A DNA stretch of 64,000 nucleotides. Origin: UBA2377 sp964525935. Its GTDB lineage: Bacteria > Verrucomicrobiota > Verrucomicrobiia > Opitutales > Opitutaceae. Where the stretch lies: the NCBI GenBank assembly GCA_964525935.1, contig CAZGJZ010000003.1, positions 62,001 to 126,000 of the forward strand, in the 5' to 3' direction. Below are positions 34,133 to 42,644 of this stretch, piece after piece. A model generated the notes under the pieces. That model was not told where the DNA came from. It worked only from the letters and a program-made list of their open reading frames with translations, and searched no databases. The first letter of the stretch is position 1. Each line of letters begins with the position of its first letter. The translations under genes and the position numbers were made by a program.

Positions 34133-34701
34133 GAGAGTTTCTCCTTTTGGAGTTGGAAGTAGACGTCGCGCAGCTCGCGGAGCGCGCGGTGGGCGCGGAC
34201 CTTGGCGGCGCCGACGGAGCACTCGAGGATTGAGGCGATTTCGGCGAAAGAGAGTTCCTGGAAACGGCTGAGGAGGAGGACCTCGCGGTCGTCGCGGTCG
34301 AGGCGGTTGAGCGCGCGGTGGAGGAAGGCGTGGTCGTCGGTGTGCGAGGCGTTTTCGCCGGCGTGGGGGCGGTCGTCGGCGTGATCGTGCAGGTCCGAGG
34401 GGTCGGTGGCGGCGGGGGCGGCGTTGCTCTTGCGGAAGTGGTCGGCGGCGCAGCGGCGGGCGAGGTGATACATCCAGGCGGTGAAGCTGCCGTCGTCGCG
34501 GTAGGTGTGGCGGTATTTCAGGATGCGCTGGAAGACGGTCTGGGTGATGTCCTCGGCGGCGGTGCGGTCACCGGTGAGCTTGGCGAGGAAGCCGTAGAGC
34601 GGGCCGTGGTGGCGTTCGAAGAGTTCGCCGAGCGCGTCGAGCTCGCCGTCGCGGACGGCAAGCATCAGGTCATGGTCGTTCTGGGAGACGGCGGTTTCCA
34701 C
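34129..34701 (-). CDS. ECF sigma-70 family RNA polymerase sigma factor
   Basis: A 190-residue sigma factor: region 2 (LFERHHGPLYGFLAKLTGDRTAAEDITQTVFQ, ~25-57, range) and region 4 (DREVLLLSRFQELSFAEIASILECSVGAAKVR, ~139-170, range) with a spacer rich in Asp/His. The GTG at 34701 (VETAVSQNDHD) is chosen because the preceding residues are low-complexity and upstream starts lack support. It is cotranscribed and coupled with the anti-sigma and followed by the DUF4097 gene, as in envelope-stress modules. The signal it reads is unknown. Confidence 0.85.
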   Translation of the reverse strand: METAVSQNDHDLMLAVRDGELDALGELFERHHGPLYGFLAKLTGDRTAAEDITQTVFQRILKYRHTYRDDGSFTAWMYHLARRCAADHFRKSNAAPAATDPSDLHDHADDRPHAGENASHTDDHAFLHRALNRLDRDDREVLLLSRFQELSFAEIASILECSVGAAKVRAHRALRELRDVYFQLQKEKLS

Positions 34702-34874
34702 GGGGCGAGGGCGGCCGAGGTTAACGGCGGCAGGGCTGGAGGAAACTCGTAAATCTGAAAGGTCGGCGATCACGGTGGTGGGCGGGCATAGGCTGGTATG
34801 CAGGGGAAACCGGGCGGCGCGGAAATGGTTACAAAAAATTTGGCGATTCAGCCCAAGCGTGCATCGTGCCGGGT

Positions 34875-35810
34875 ATGAACCGTCGCGATTTTCTCGTCCG
34901 ATCTTCACTCTTGGTCTCGGCGGGCGTGCTCGCCCGGGCCCCACTCGGGGCGCAAACGGCGCCGGGCGCGGCGGCGGGGCCGACCGGTCCGCTGGGGGCG
35001 TTTAAACCCCTGCGCCGCAACGTCGGCATCTACACCGGGCGGGGCGGCACCATCGGCTGGCTCGCCAACGCCGACGCGGTGCTGGCGGTGGATACGCAGT
35101 TCCCTGACACGGCCGCGGAGTGTCTTGCCGGGCTGCCGGGGCGTGCCGGCCGGACGCTCGACGCGGTGATCAACACGCACCACCACGCTGACCACACGAG
35201 CGGCAATGGGATTTTCAAGGGCGCGTCGAAGACCATCGTCGCGCACGCGAACGTCCCGGGCCTGCAGCTCGCCGCGGCCGAGCGCAACAACACGGTGGAG
35301 AAGCAGGTGTTTGCCGACACGACGTTCACCGAAGTGTGGCGCCGCGAGCTCGGCGACGAGATCGTGACGGCGCAGTATCACGGGTCCGGCCACACGAAGG
35401 GCGATGTGATCGTGTTTTTCGAGCGGGCCAATGTCGTGCACATGGGCGATCTGCTGTTTAACCGGCTTTACCCGGTCATTGATCGCGTGGGCGGCGGTTC
35501 GATCCGCCACTGGATCACGCTGCTGGAAGAGGTGGCCCGAACCTATCCGGCCGACGCGATTTATATCTGCGGGCACGGCAATACGAAGTTTGGGGTGACG
35601 GCGGCGCAGGGTGACCTGCTGGTGTTCCGGGATTATCTCAGCGGCGTGCTGGCGCACGTGGAAAAGGAAATCGCGGCCGGCAAACCGAAGGAACAGATCG
35701 TCGCGCTCGATAATCTGCCGGGCTTCGAGGATTTCCACCAACCGCTCCCCAACCGGCTCGGCAGCAACCTCGGCGTGGCCTACGACGAGCTGACGGAAAA
35801 GCAGGGGTGA
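34875..35810 (+). CDS. Tat-exported MBL-fold metallohydrolase
   Basis: Metallo-beta-lactamase-fold hydrolase with a twin-arginine signal (NRRDFLVRSS, followed by a hydrophobic stretch and a cleavage region near residue 30). The 311-residue protein has the zinc motif NTHHHADHTSGN (~100), GSGHTKGD, VHMGDLLFN and CGHGNTK (~232). It is single-domain and lacks any fused domain for substrate recognition. It may be a beta-lactamase-like or glyoxalase II-like hydrolase. The ATG at 34875 fits the Tat motif better than the upstream GTG. Confidence 0.88.
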   Translation: MNRRDFLVRSSLLVSAGVLARAPLGAQTAPGAAAGPTGPLGAFKPLRRNVGIYTGRGGTIGWLANADAVLAVDTQFPDTAAECLAGLPGRAGRTLDAVINTHHHADHTSGNGIFKGASKTIVAHANVPGLQLAAAERNNTVEKQVFADTTFTEVWRRELGDEIVTAQYHGSGHTKGDVIVFFERANVVHMGDLLFNRLYPVIDRVGGGSIRHWITLLEEVARTYPADAIYICGHGNTKFGVTAAQGDLLVFRDYLSGVLAHVEKEIAAGKPKEQIVALDNLPGFEDFHQPLPNRLGSNLGVAYDELTEKQG

Positions 35811-35932
35811 TTTTGGCTTAACCGCGAAGAGCGCCAAGGGCGCGTCTGCACGCGGCGCTTCCGTCGTTTGGGGAGTGGAGAGCCGGGAGGAGCGACCGCT
35901 TCCGGCTTGGCGGATGGGGCCGGGTGTGTTGA

Positions 35933-36736
35933 ATGGCGGCCTTTTCCATGGCCGATCCGCTTCACTCCACGGTCCGCACTTGGGCTGAGTTTCAGCGCCG
36001 CTGGGCGGGCGCGCATAATTTCCTGATGGCGGGCGAGTGCGTGCCGTTTGATTTTAAGATGCCACCGCTGGATCGCGTCGTCGCGGAAATGCGGGCCGAT
36101 GCGGATGCGCGCATCACGCCGGGCACGCGGGGCGACCGGCTGCAACTGGCGGATGTGGCGGCGGCGTTCCGCGCGCTGCCGGTGGAGCGCGCCCTGGAAT
36201 CGTCGTTTGCGCTGGCGCACTTCCAGCTCGCGCGGTTCGACGCGCCGGGGAAATTCCTGCACGGCTTCACGGCGGGGGTGATGGAGCCCTGGCAGCGCGC
36301 GCTGGCGGCGGCGGGCTTCACGTTCGAGCGGTGCTACCCGATTATTTTCATCAGCGGCAAAGGCTGCGCGACGAACTACCACATGGATTTCTCGCATGTG
36401 CTGGCGTGGCAGATCTACGGGACGAAACGCTTCTGCGGCCTGCAGGAGCCCGACCGCTGGGCGCCGCATGACGTGCGCGTGAATTACCAGCCCGAGGGCT
36501 TTGCGAAACCTGCCACGCTGACGGAGGCCGATGCGCTTTGCTACAACATGCACCCCGGCGACGTGCTGTGGAATGCGTTGCTGACGCCACACTGGGTCGA
36601 GGCCGGCACGGAGGTCGCGCTAAGCGTCAACCTCTCGCACGGCGGTATCCGTTATCGCGGGGAGCTTTGTCCGCACGAGGCGGAACTCGTGGCCCATCGC
36701 GGCGCGAATCCGTTGGCGGCACCGGCCAAGGCGTAA
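35933..36736 (+). CDS. JmjC/cupin-like Fe(II) oxygenase-type protein
   Basis: A 267-residue cytoplasmic protein with no signal peptide. The core has TNYHMDFSHVLAWQIYGTKRFC (HxD-type metal motif, ~145-160) followed by NMHPGDVLWNALLTPHWVEAG (~200-220), which supplies the distal His and matches JmjC/cupin-8 dioxygenases. It may hydroxylate a sugar, lipid or protein. An alternative start is 35948. It is 18 bases before the giant heparinase-like gene, so coexpression is likely. Confidence 0.7.
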   Translation: MAAFSMADPLHSTVRTWAEFQRRWAGAHNFLMAGECVPFDFKMPPLDRVVAEMRADADARITPGTRGDRLQLADVAAAFRALPVERALESSFALAHFQLARFDAPGKFLHGFTAGVMEPWQRALAAAGFTFERCYPIIFISGKGCATNYHMDFSHVLAWQIYGTKRFCGLQEPDRWAPHDVRVNYQPEGFAKPATLTEADALCYNMHPGDVLWNALLTPHWVEAGTEVALSVNLSHGGIRYRGELCPHEAELVAHRGANPLAAPAKA

Positions 36737-36754
36737 GCTTCGAAACCGAATGCG

Positions 36755-39700
36755 ATGCGCGCGCAGCTAAACGATTTGCCCGCGCTCGTCTTCGATTTGG
36801 CAGCGCCGGGTCTGCGGATTTTGCACCCGCCGCGCGCGGATTATGCAGCGGTGGCGCAACGGCTCGGGGCGGCGTTGCAGGGGGCGGCTGTTATGGAGGA
36901 AACGGTCGCAGGGGCACGGGAGGTCACGGGCGTGGCGCCGGTCATCGTGCTCGGCAACGTGATGGAAAGCGCGGTGGGGCGGCGGCTGTATTTCGAGGCT
37001 TACGATTTTACGGATTATGCGTTTCCGGGGCCGGGCGGTTGGGTGCTGCGGACGATTCGCGATCCGCTGGGCACAGGTGCACCGGTGCTGCTGGTGGGCG
37101 GGAGCGATGTGGCCGGCGTGGCCGCGGCCGCGCAACGCCTGATGGAGCGCGTGCGCCGCGACGGTCCGGTGAGTGGCTATTTTAATGAGGTGCAGCTAGG
37201 CGCGTGGACGACGGCAGCGCAGTTGGACACGGTGCGCTATCTCGCGGACGACGATGCGGTGTGGGAGCGCGTAGGGCAGTCGGGCAGTTGGGACTACATG
37301 GACAATATCGCGAAGTGCGGCACGGGCTACCTGCGCACCGGCGATGAACGCTACCTGGCGCGGTTTCAACGCGAACTGCAGCGGTTCATCGCCACCGATG
37401 TGTTCAATCCCAATCAAGAGGCGCCAGTGATGCTGCACGGACGGATGTATATGCTGCTCACGGTGTGGGATCTCGTGCGCGATCATCCGCTGTTCCCGGC
37501 CGAAGTGTGGCGCGAGGTGGAGGAAATGTTTTTGCACGTGGCGCGGTCGGGCGAAGGGACGGCACAGATCGCGGAGGTCTCGCGAACGCGTGCGGTGCGC
37601 TACAACCACCACACGCGCTCGGGTCTCGATGCGTTTTTTCTCGGCCGCTATTTTGCGCGCCGCCATGCGCTGCCCGAGGCGCAGGACTGGCTGGCGACGG
37701 CGGAGCGGTTTTTTGCGCCGCAGCTGGAAAGCGCCAAGCCGGCGTGCGACTCGTGGGGTCACCAATGGGCGGCCTCGCTGTTTAACACGCTGGTCTATGC
37801 GCTCGCGACGGGCCGGCAGGAGTTTGCGACCTCGCCGGTCGGACGCGCGGCGGCGGACCGGGCGCTGATCGCCTACGGCCGCGCGGCGCCGCGGCACTAT
37901 CTGGCGGCGTGTGCGCTGGCCTCGGGCGATAGCGGTTACCTGGGCTTGGAACGCGGGCTGGAGGAAATGGCGCGCGATGCCGCGGAGTTGCGGCTCGTGC
38001 CGGCGAGCAAGAAGGAGTTAGTGACGTTTACGGATGAATTGCTCCGAACCTTCACGGGCAATGCGCCGATTGTGCGACGCGAGGATTTGCTGGGGCAGGC
38101 GGCGGCGCCGCTGGATGCGCTGTGGTATGAGACGATTGAGACGCCGGTGTATAACCCGGATAAAATTTTTGCGGTGACGGTGCCGCGCGCGGAGGGGTTT
38201 GATAAGATCGCGCTGCGCGACGGTTGGGCGGAGGAGGATTTTTACCTGTTGCTCGACGGTATCTCCGGCGGGCACCACGCGTATCAGGATGCGAACTGCC
38301 TCGTGTGGTTGCGCGAAGGCGGCGTGGACTGGTTTCTGCCGCAGAAGGGCTACATGCACGCGCTGGGCTCGCGCGGACAGAACGGCGTGAACGTGGCACT
38401 CGATGGACGCGGGCCCGGTCGCATGCACCGTTACGCGCGGCTGCGGTATCGCGGCACGCAGGGCGATTTTTCGGCTGTGGGCACATCGCTCGACGGCCTC
38501 GGCGAAACCAGCTGGGAGCGGCACATCCTGCGCAAGCGTGGGGCGTGGACGCTCGTGCTCGACCGCGTGACGGCGCAGGCGGCGGGTGAATTGCTGGCAG
38601 AGAGGTTCTGGTTTCCGCAGGGCGAGTGCACGCGGAGGACGGATGGGTTTGTCAGCCGGCAGCGGCGCGGGAACGCGCACGCCGTGACGTTGAATTTTGT
38701 CTCAGCGACCGAAGAGAGGGCGCGCGCGGCGGTGCCGGCCGGCGGGAGTGTGGTGCTGGTTGGGCTGTTGTGGACGAATACCGACGCTGACACCCGCGCA
38801 TGGAATCTCACGGCGACGGAGAAAGGATGGCGGATTGGCGGCGGAGCGGGGGAAGCGATCGACGTAGAGTTGGGCGCGTCGGGAATCGCGGCGAGCTGCG
38901 GTGGCGAACGGTTGGAATTTGGCGATACGACGGTGGCGCGCGCTAGTTTCAGGACGGATCATGCGGCATTGCGGACGCTGCCGCTGGTTTGCACGGCGGA
39001 GATGAATTCGCCGCTGGAGGAGCTGCGGTTTACCGGAAAAACGATTTCCGCCGTGGTGGCGCGAGAATCAGCTTACGTGGTGGGCGCGAGTGATGGGACG
39101 GTGATTTCGCTCGATGCCGCGGGCCACGAGCGCTGGCGGGCGCAGTTGCCGGGGGCGATTCTTTCGCTGGAAATTACCGGCGATGCGGTGGTCGTGGGCG
39201 AAGAGCGCGGGGCGCTGTCGTGGTTTGATGGCGGCGGCCGGAAACTTTGGACGGTGGAGATCCCGTGGGTGACACTGCCGTGGGCGTATTGGAGTGAAGA
39301 GCGCAGCCGCATCCGCGAAATCGCGGCGGCGGACATCAACGGTGACGGCGTGGAAGAGATTCTGGTGAGCAACGCGGACCGCCGCGTGTATGCATTTGAT
39401 CGCGCGGGCCGCGAGCTCTGGAAGCGCCCGATCGAGTGGGGCGTGTTCACGGCGATGTGGCCGGGGATGCACGAAGGGGAGTTTGCGTTGTTCGGCGGGA
39501 CGTCACGGCCGTCGATTCATGGCTACGCGATTTTGCTTAGGGGCGACGGGGCGGTGCGCGGGCATTTCAAGCGGGCCGACCTCACATGCTGGTCGATGCC
39601 GTCGGCCCTGCGTGATGTGCTGGCGGCGGATATTGATGGCGACGGGGCGATCGAGCTCGTGACCGCGGTCGATACGAACTGCCGGCAACTCGTCGCTTAC

Positions 39701-40090
39701 ACGGCAGACGGCGCGGTGAAGTGGGAGCTCGACGTGGCGGGATCGGCGGGCGCGCTGGCGTTTGATGTGACGGCGCGGCGGGTTTTCTGCGCGTCCGATG
39801 CGGGCTATGTGGTGGCGGTGGACGGCACGACGGGACGGCGTGAGTGGTGCGCGTGGCTCGGCGAGGCGGCGCAGCTGCTGTGGCTGCTGGAAGACGGCCG
39901 GTTGCTCGCGATCGCCGAACGCGGCGCAGGATGGATTTTAGCGACGCAAGGGGAGACGGCCGGCGAGGTGATCGGGAAATTTGAACTGGGCGTGGCGCTC
40001 ACGGGTTTGCCGCGGCCGGGGGATCATCGCGGTGGACGCGATAGGAAACTGATTCTCGGCACGGCGGATGGGCGCGTGCTGGTGAATTAG
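36755..40090 (+). CDS. 1111-residue heparinase-like protein with N-terminal Rossmann-type domain and C-terminal FG-GAP/PQQ propeller
   Basis: Composite protein without a visible signal peptide. An N-terminal alpha/beta domain (~1-160, with VIVLGNVMES and LLVGGSDVAGV) resembles the N-terminal domain of some glycoside hydrolases. Next comes a helical toroid (~165-430) with YMLLTVWDLVRDH and VRYNHHTRSGLDAFFLGRY. A heparinase II/III-type beta-sandwich follows (~470-700; LDGISGGHHAYQDANCLVWL), then a C-terminal propeller (~740-1110) with DINGDGVEEILV and DIDGDGAIEL calcium loops and PQQ-like SDGTVISLDAAG repeats. It is likely a carbohydrate-active lyase or sensor; substrate unknown. Confidence 0.75.
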   Translation: MRAQLNDLPALVFDLAAPGLRILHPPRADYAAVAQRLGAALQGAAVMEETVAGAREVTGVAPVIVLGNVMESAVGRRLYFEAYDFTDYAFPGPGGWVLRTIRDPLGTGAPVLLVGGSDVAGVAAAAQRLMERVRRDGPVSGYFNEVQLGAWTTAAQLDTVRYLADDDAVWERVGQSGSWDYMDNIAKCGTGYLRTGDERYLARFQRELQRFIATDVFNPNQEAPVMLHGRMYMLLTVWDLVRDHPLFPAEVWREVEEMFLHVARSGEGTAQIAEVSRTRAVRYNHHTRSGLDAFFLGRYFARRHALPEAQDWLATAERFFAPQLESAKPACDSWGHQWAASLFNTLVYALATGRQEFATSPVGRAAADRALIAYGRAAPRHYLAACALASGDSGYLGLERGLEEMARDAAELRLVPASKKELVTFTDELLRTFTGNAPIVRREDLLGQAAAPLDALWYETIETPVYNPDKIFAVTVPRAEGFDKIALRDGWAEEDFYLLLDGISGGHHAYQDANCLVWLREGGVDWFLPQKGYMHALGSRGQNGVNVALDGRGPGRMHRYARLRYRGTQGDFSAVGTSLDGLGETSWERHILRKRGAWTLVLDRVTAQAAGELLAERFWFPQGECTRRTDGFVSRQRRGNAHAVTLNFVSATEERARAAVPAGGSVVLVGLLWTNTDADTRAWNLTATEKGWRIGGGAGEAIDVELGASGIAASCGGERLEFGDTTVARASFRTDHAALRTLPLVCTAEMNSPLEELRFTGKTISAVVARESAYVVGASDGTVISLDAAGHERWRAQLPGAILSLEITGDAVVVGEERGALSWFDGGGRKLWTVEIPWVTLPWAYWSEERSRIREIAAADINGDGVEEILVSNADRRVYAFDRAGRELWKRPIEWGVFTAMWPGMHEGEFALFGGTSRPSIHGYAILLRGDGAVRGHFKRADLTCWSMPSALRDVLAADIDGDGAIELVTAVDTNCRQLVAYTADGAVKWELDVAGSAGALAFDVTARRVFCASDAGYVVAVDGTTGRREWCAWLGEAAQLLWLLEDGRLLAIAERGAGWILATQGETAGEVIGKFELGVALTGLPRPGDHRGGRDRKLILGTADGRVLVN

Positions 40091-40116
40091 CCGCGTCTCC
40101 GTGGCCAATCTCTGAC

Positions 40117-40899
40117 TTAAAAGAGGTCGGTGATCCTTTGGATCGTGCGCTTGACGGTGTAGGCGTCGACGCGCTGCCAGCCGTTGATCGGGAGGCAGGC
40201 CTCGTCGGCGGTGTCGATGCGCTTGTGGCGGATTTCGACTTTGAGCGGGCCGCGGAAAGCGAAGGGTTTCATCTGCCGGCGGTGGGTGGCGGCGGTTTGC
40301 GCGGCGGCCTCGATCTCGGCGAGGACGCGGCGAGGGTGTTTGCTGAGCGCGGAATTCCAACTGTAGCCGATCTTGGTCGTGACGGTCGTGATGCCGGGAA
40401 AAAGTTTTTTCGCCTCGGCGACGGCCTTGTCGTCGCTGGCGACAAAGAGCGGGGGGACGCCGTGGGTGCCGGCGACGGCGGCGTCGATGGCGAGTTCGCC
40501 GACCTCGCGGCCGTTGATCTTGATCCACTGGTAGCGGGCGCTGCTGTAGGTGTGGGCGATGGGGGCGGCGAGGGTGTTGTCGCGCGCGTGGTAGCCGATG
40601 TAGAGCACGCCGGCGAAGCGGCGGTCGAGCATGGCATGACGGCGGGCGTTGGCGCCGTTGAAGATGTCGCAGCGCTCGTCGAGCGCATTGTAATCGAGGT
40701 TGATGCCGCCGCCGTGGTTGTCCCAGACGATGACCTGTTTGGCGCCGGCGTTGAAGAGTCCGCGGGCGGCGGCGCTGGCCTCGGCCGTGGCCTGGCGGCG
40801 GGCGAATTCATACTGCGCGGGGGCGTCGTTGAGGCTGCCGCCGGGCGCGCCGACGACGCACGCGGGACCTTCGCAATCCACGGCGATGACGAATTTCAT
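40117..40899 (-). CDS. M55 family D-aminopeptidase (DppA-like)
   Basis: Zinc-dependent D-aminopeptidase of the DppA family, normally involved in D-amino-acid peptide or cell-wall peptide turnover. In 260 residues the metal residues are recognisable: Asp8 and Glu10 in VDCEGP, His in WDNHGGG (~62), His in IGYHARD (~104) and Glu in REVGELAIDAAVAG (~130). This matches the D8/E10/H60/H104/E133 pattern of the Bacillus enzyme. It is downstream of the GH172 gene in the same direction, across a dispersed repeat. Confidence 0.88.
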   Translation of the reverse strand: MKFVIAVDCEGPACVVGAPGGSLNDAPAQYEFARRQATAEASAAARGLFNAGAKQVIVWDNHGGGINLDYNALDERCDIFNGANARRHAMLDRRFAGVLYIGYHARDNTLAAPIAHTYSSARYQWIKINGREVGELAIDAAVAGTHGVPPLFVASDDKAVAEAKKLFPGITTVTTKIGYSWNSALSKHPRRVLAEIEAAAQTAATHRRQMKPFAFRGPLKVEIRHKRIDTADEACLPINGWQRVDAYTVKRTIQRITDLF

Positions 40900-40918
40900 G
40901 TCAGACCTTCAAACCGTT

Positions 40919-41011
40919 TTGACCACGGATTGCACGGATTAACACGGATAGGAACCGGCTGCGAAGGGCTGGGTTTATCCTGCTCCATCCGTGCTATCCG
41001 TGGTTAAACAC
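40919..41011. repeat. Inverted dispersed repeat with CCACGGAT arms
   Basis: TGACCACGGATTGCACGGATTAACACGGAT at the left and ATCCGTGCTATCCGTGGTTAAAC at the right flank about 40 bases. It belongs to the same family as 23290, 26817 and 26964-27036. Confidence 0.7.
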
Positions 41012-41016
41012 CGGCC

Positions 41017-42099
41017 TTAAATGACCTCGAGGTAGTCCTTGTTCGGGAGCGCGGGGAAGGGCGCGGTCGGGAGGGTCTGATACCAGAAGGCGGTGGAGCA
41101 GAGGTCGTCCTGCAGCGGGAGGTAGCGCCCGCCGGAACGCCAGCCGAGGGCCTGGATCGTGATGCGCAGGTCCTTTTCGAAGCGCACGGGATCCATGATG
41201 TGCCAGCGATAGAGGCCGAAGCGGGTCTGCGCCTTGTAAACGCCGTCCGGACGGATGACTTGGTGCAGGCCGGCGTAGGGCGTGCAGAATTCCTGATACT
41301 GCTTGGTCGCCTGGTGCTCGAAGTTGTAGGAGCCGCAGAAATAATCCTCGGTGCCGGTGCCGCAGATGGTCGGCCACTCCTTGTCGCCATCCATGAAGAA
41401 CTTGATTTCGCCCTCGCCCCACCAGCCGGTGTTGTTGACGCCCCAGCCCATGACGGTGCCGACGTAATGGCCACGGCCCTTCACGCCCTCGAGGATCGTG
41501 TAGTCCTGCTTGTAGGGGAGCGGGTTGGTGCGGCGGAATTGGGCGTGGAAATACGCGCAGTCGGCGGGCACGTCGGTCAGCGTGTAGTTGACCTGATAGT
41601 AGAGCGTCATGTCGTCGGTGCCGATGTTGCTCATCGTGATGCGGCAGCGTTTGCGGAAGGGCATTTCCCAGTAGCAGTTGAAAGCGCTGCCGGGATTGAT
41701 GCAGACGGGCAGCGAGGAGAGCCGGGCGTAGGAGCCCCACGGCGCGCCGAAGAAATCGCCGACCGGGCACTCGACGGAGGGCTGCTCCTGATCGTCCCAA
41801 TAAATGCGCAGGATGCTGAAGCGCCACGGGCCGGTGGGAGTCATCCAGATCTGCTGGATGGCGCCCTGGTCGCGGATGTCGGCGACGGTGAATGTCTCGC
41901 CGGCCTTGATGCGGACGGAAGGGGAAACCTTCCAGCCGCGGCCGAGGTCGCGCGCGCAATTGGCGCCGGTGCCCTCGGTGGCCATGCCGGCGGCGCCCTT
42001 CTCGCCGTTAAAGTTCTCCGGGCTGATGGAGCGGGTGCGCGCCGCGGAGAGTCTGCTGAGGTTGCCGAGGTTGAGGCCGAGACCGTTGAAAGCATTCAT
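41017..42099 (-). CDS. GH172 family (DUF2961) glycoside hydrolase
   Basis: Member of the DUF2961 family, now glycoside hydrolase family 172, which contains alpha-D-fructofuranosidases and D-arabinofuranosidases. The 360 residues contain WGEGEIKFFMDGD (~225) and CGTGTEDYFCGSYN (~245), the two conserved Glu-bearing motifs, and the N-terminal jelly-roll strands. No signal peptide is visible, so the activity may be cytoplasmic or delivered by another route. It is upstream of the M55 gene and downstream of the cytidylyltransferase gene. Confidence 0.88.
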   Translation of the reverse strand: MNAFNGLGLNLGNLSRLSAARTRSISPENFNGEKGAAGMATEGTGANCARDLGRGWKVSPSVRIKAGETFTVADIRDQGAIQQIWMTPTGPWRFSILRIYWDDQEQPSVECPVGDFFGAPWGSYARLSSLPVCINPGSAFNCYWEMPFRKRCRITMSNIGTDDMTLYYQVNYTLTDVPADCAYFHAQFRRTNPLPYKQDYTILEGVKGRGHYVGTVMGWGVNNTGWWGEGEIKFFMDGDKEWPTICGTGTEDYFCGSYNFEHQATKQYQEFCTPYAGLHQVIRPDGVYKAQTRFGLYRWHIMDPVRFEKDLRITIQALGWRSGGRYLPLQDDLCSTAFWYQTLPTAPFPALPNKDYLEVI

Positions 42100-42233
42100 G
42101 GAGCGGACGGGGATTTAGGCGGGCGCGGCGGACAATGCAGGCAAATTTTCCGTTGGACGCGTTCAATTGCATGAACGGACGCCCGCCCGGCCGCGGTCGT
42201 GGCCGGAAAGTGCGGCTGATGTCCGCCGGCGCG

Positions 42234-42644
42234 CTACTGGCGCTGGGCGATGCGGCGGAGCAACTCGGTGGTGGAGATGCCCGTGGTGTAGAGGACAACC
42301 GCCACGCGATCATCCGGGAGGTCGGGGCAATCGCGGCGCTTCGCCACCGCTTCGGCATTGTCGTAGGCCGCGTAGGCATAGACGGCGTAACCATGCTCGT
42401 CCATGAACGCGCGCGTGATCACCCGCGGGCCATCGGCCGCAACCTCGTCGACGTGCCGGCAGCCGGCGACGACGGCGAGCCGCTCGGCCTGGGTCATGAT
42501 CGGGCGTCGTTTGGCGGCGGCGACGCGTTCGTCGCCCACGACCTGCACGACCAACCGGTCGCCGAGGGCGCGGGCTTGACGGAAAAACTCGACGTGACCG
42601 GCATGGAAAAGATCGGCGACGACCTTGGTGTAGATGGTTCTCAT
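42234..42644 (-). CDS. Cytidylyltransferase (glycerol-3-phosphate/choline/ethanolamine-phosphate type)
   Basis: Small nucleotidyltransferase of 136 residues. It has the HxGH signature in VADLFHAGHVEFF (~9-21), and near the end YTTGISTTELL, the ISTT motif of glycerol-3-phosphate cytidylyltransferase-type enzymes. Expected to make a CDP-activated phospho-alcohol (glycerol, choline, ethanolamine or an alditol). Its start overlaps the LicD-like gene stop by four bases, so the pair acts together. The exact alcohol is unknown. Confidence 0.85.
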   Translation of the reverse strand: MRTIYTKVVADLFHAGHVEFFRQARALGDRLVVQVVGDERVAAAKRRPIMTQAERLAVVAGCRHVDEVAADGPRVITRAFMDEHGYAVYAYAAYDNAEAVAKRRDCPDLPDDRVAVVLYTTGISTTELLRRIAQRQ

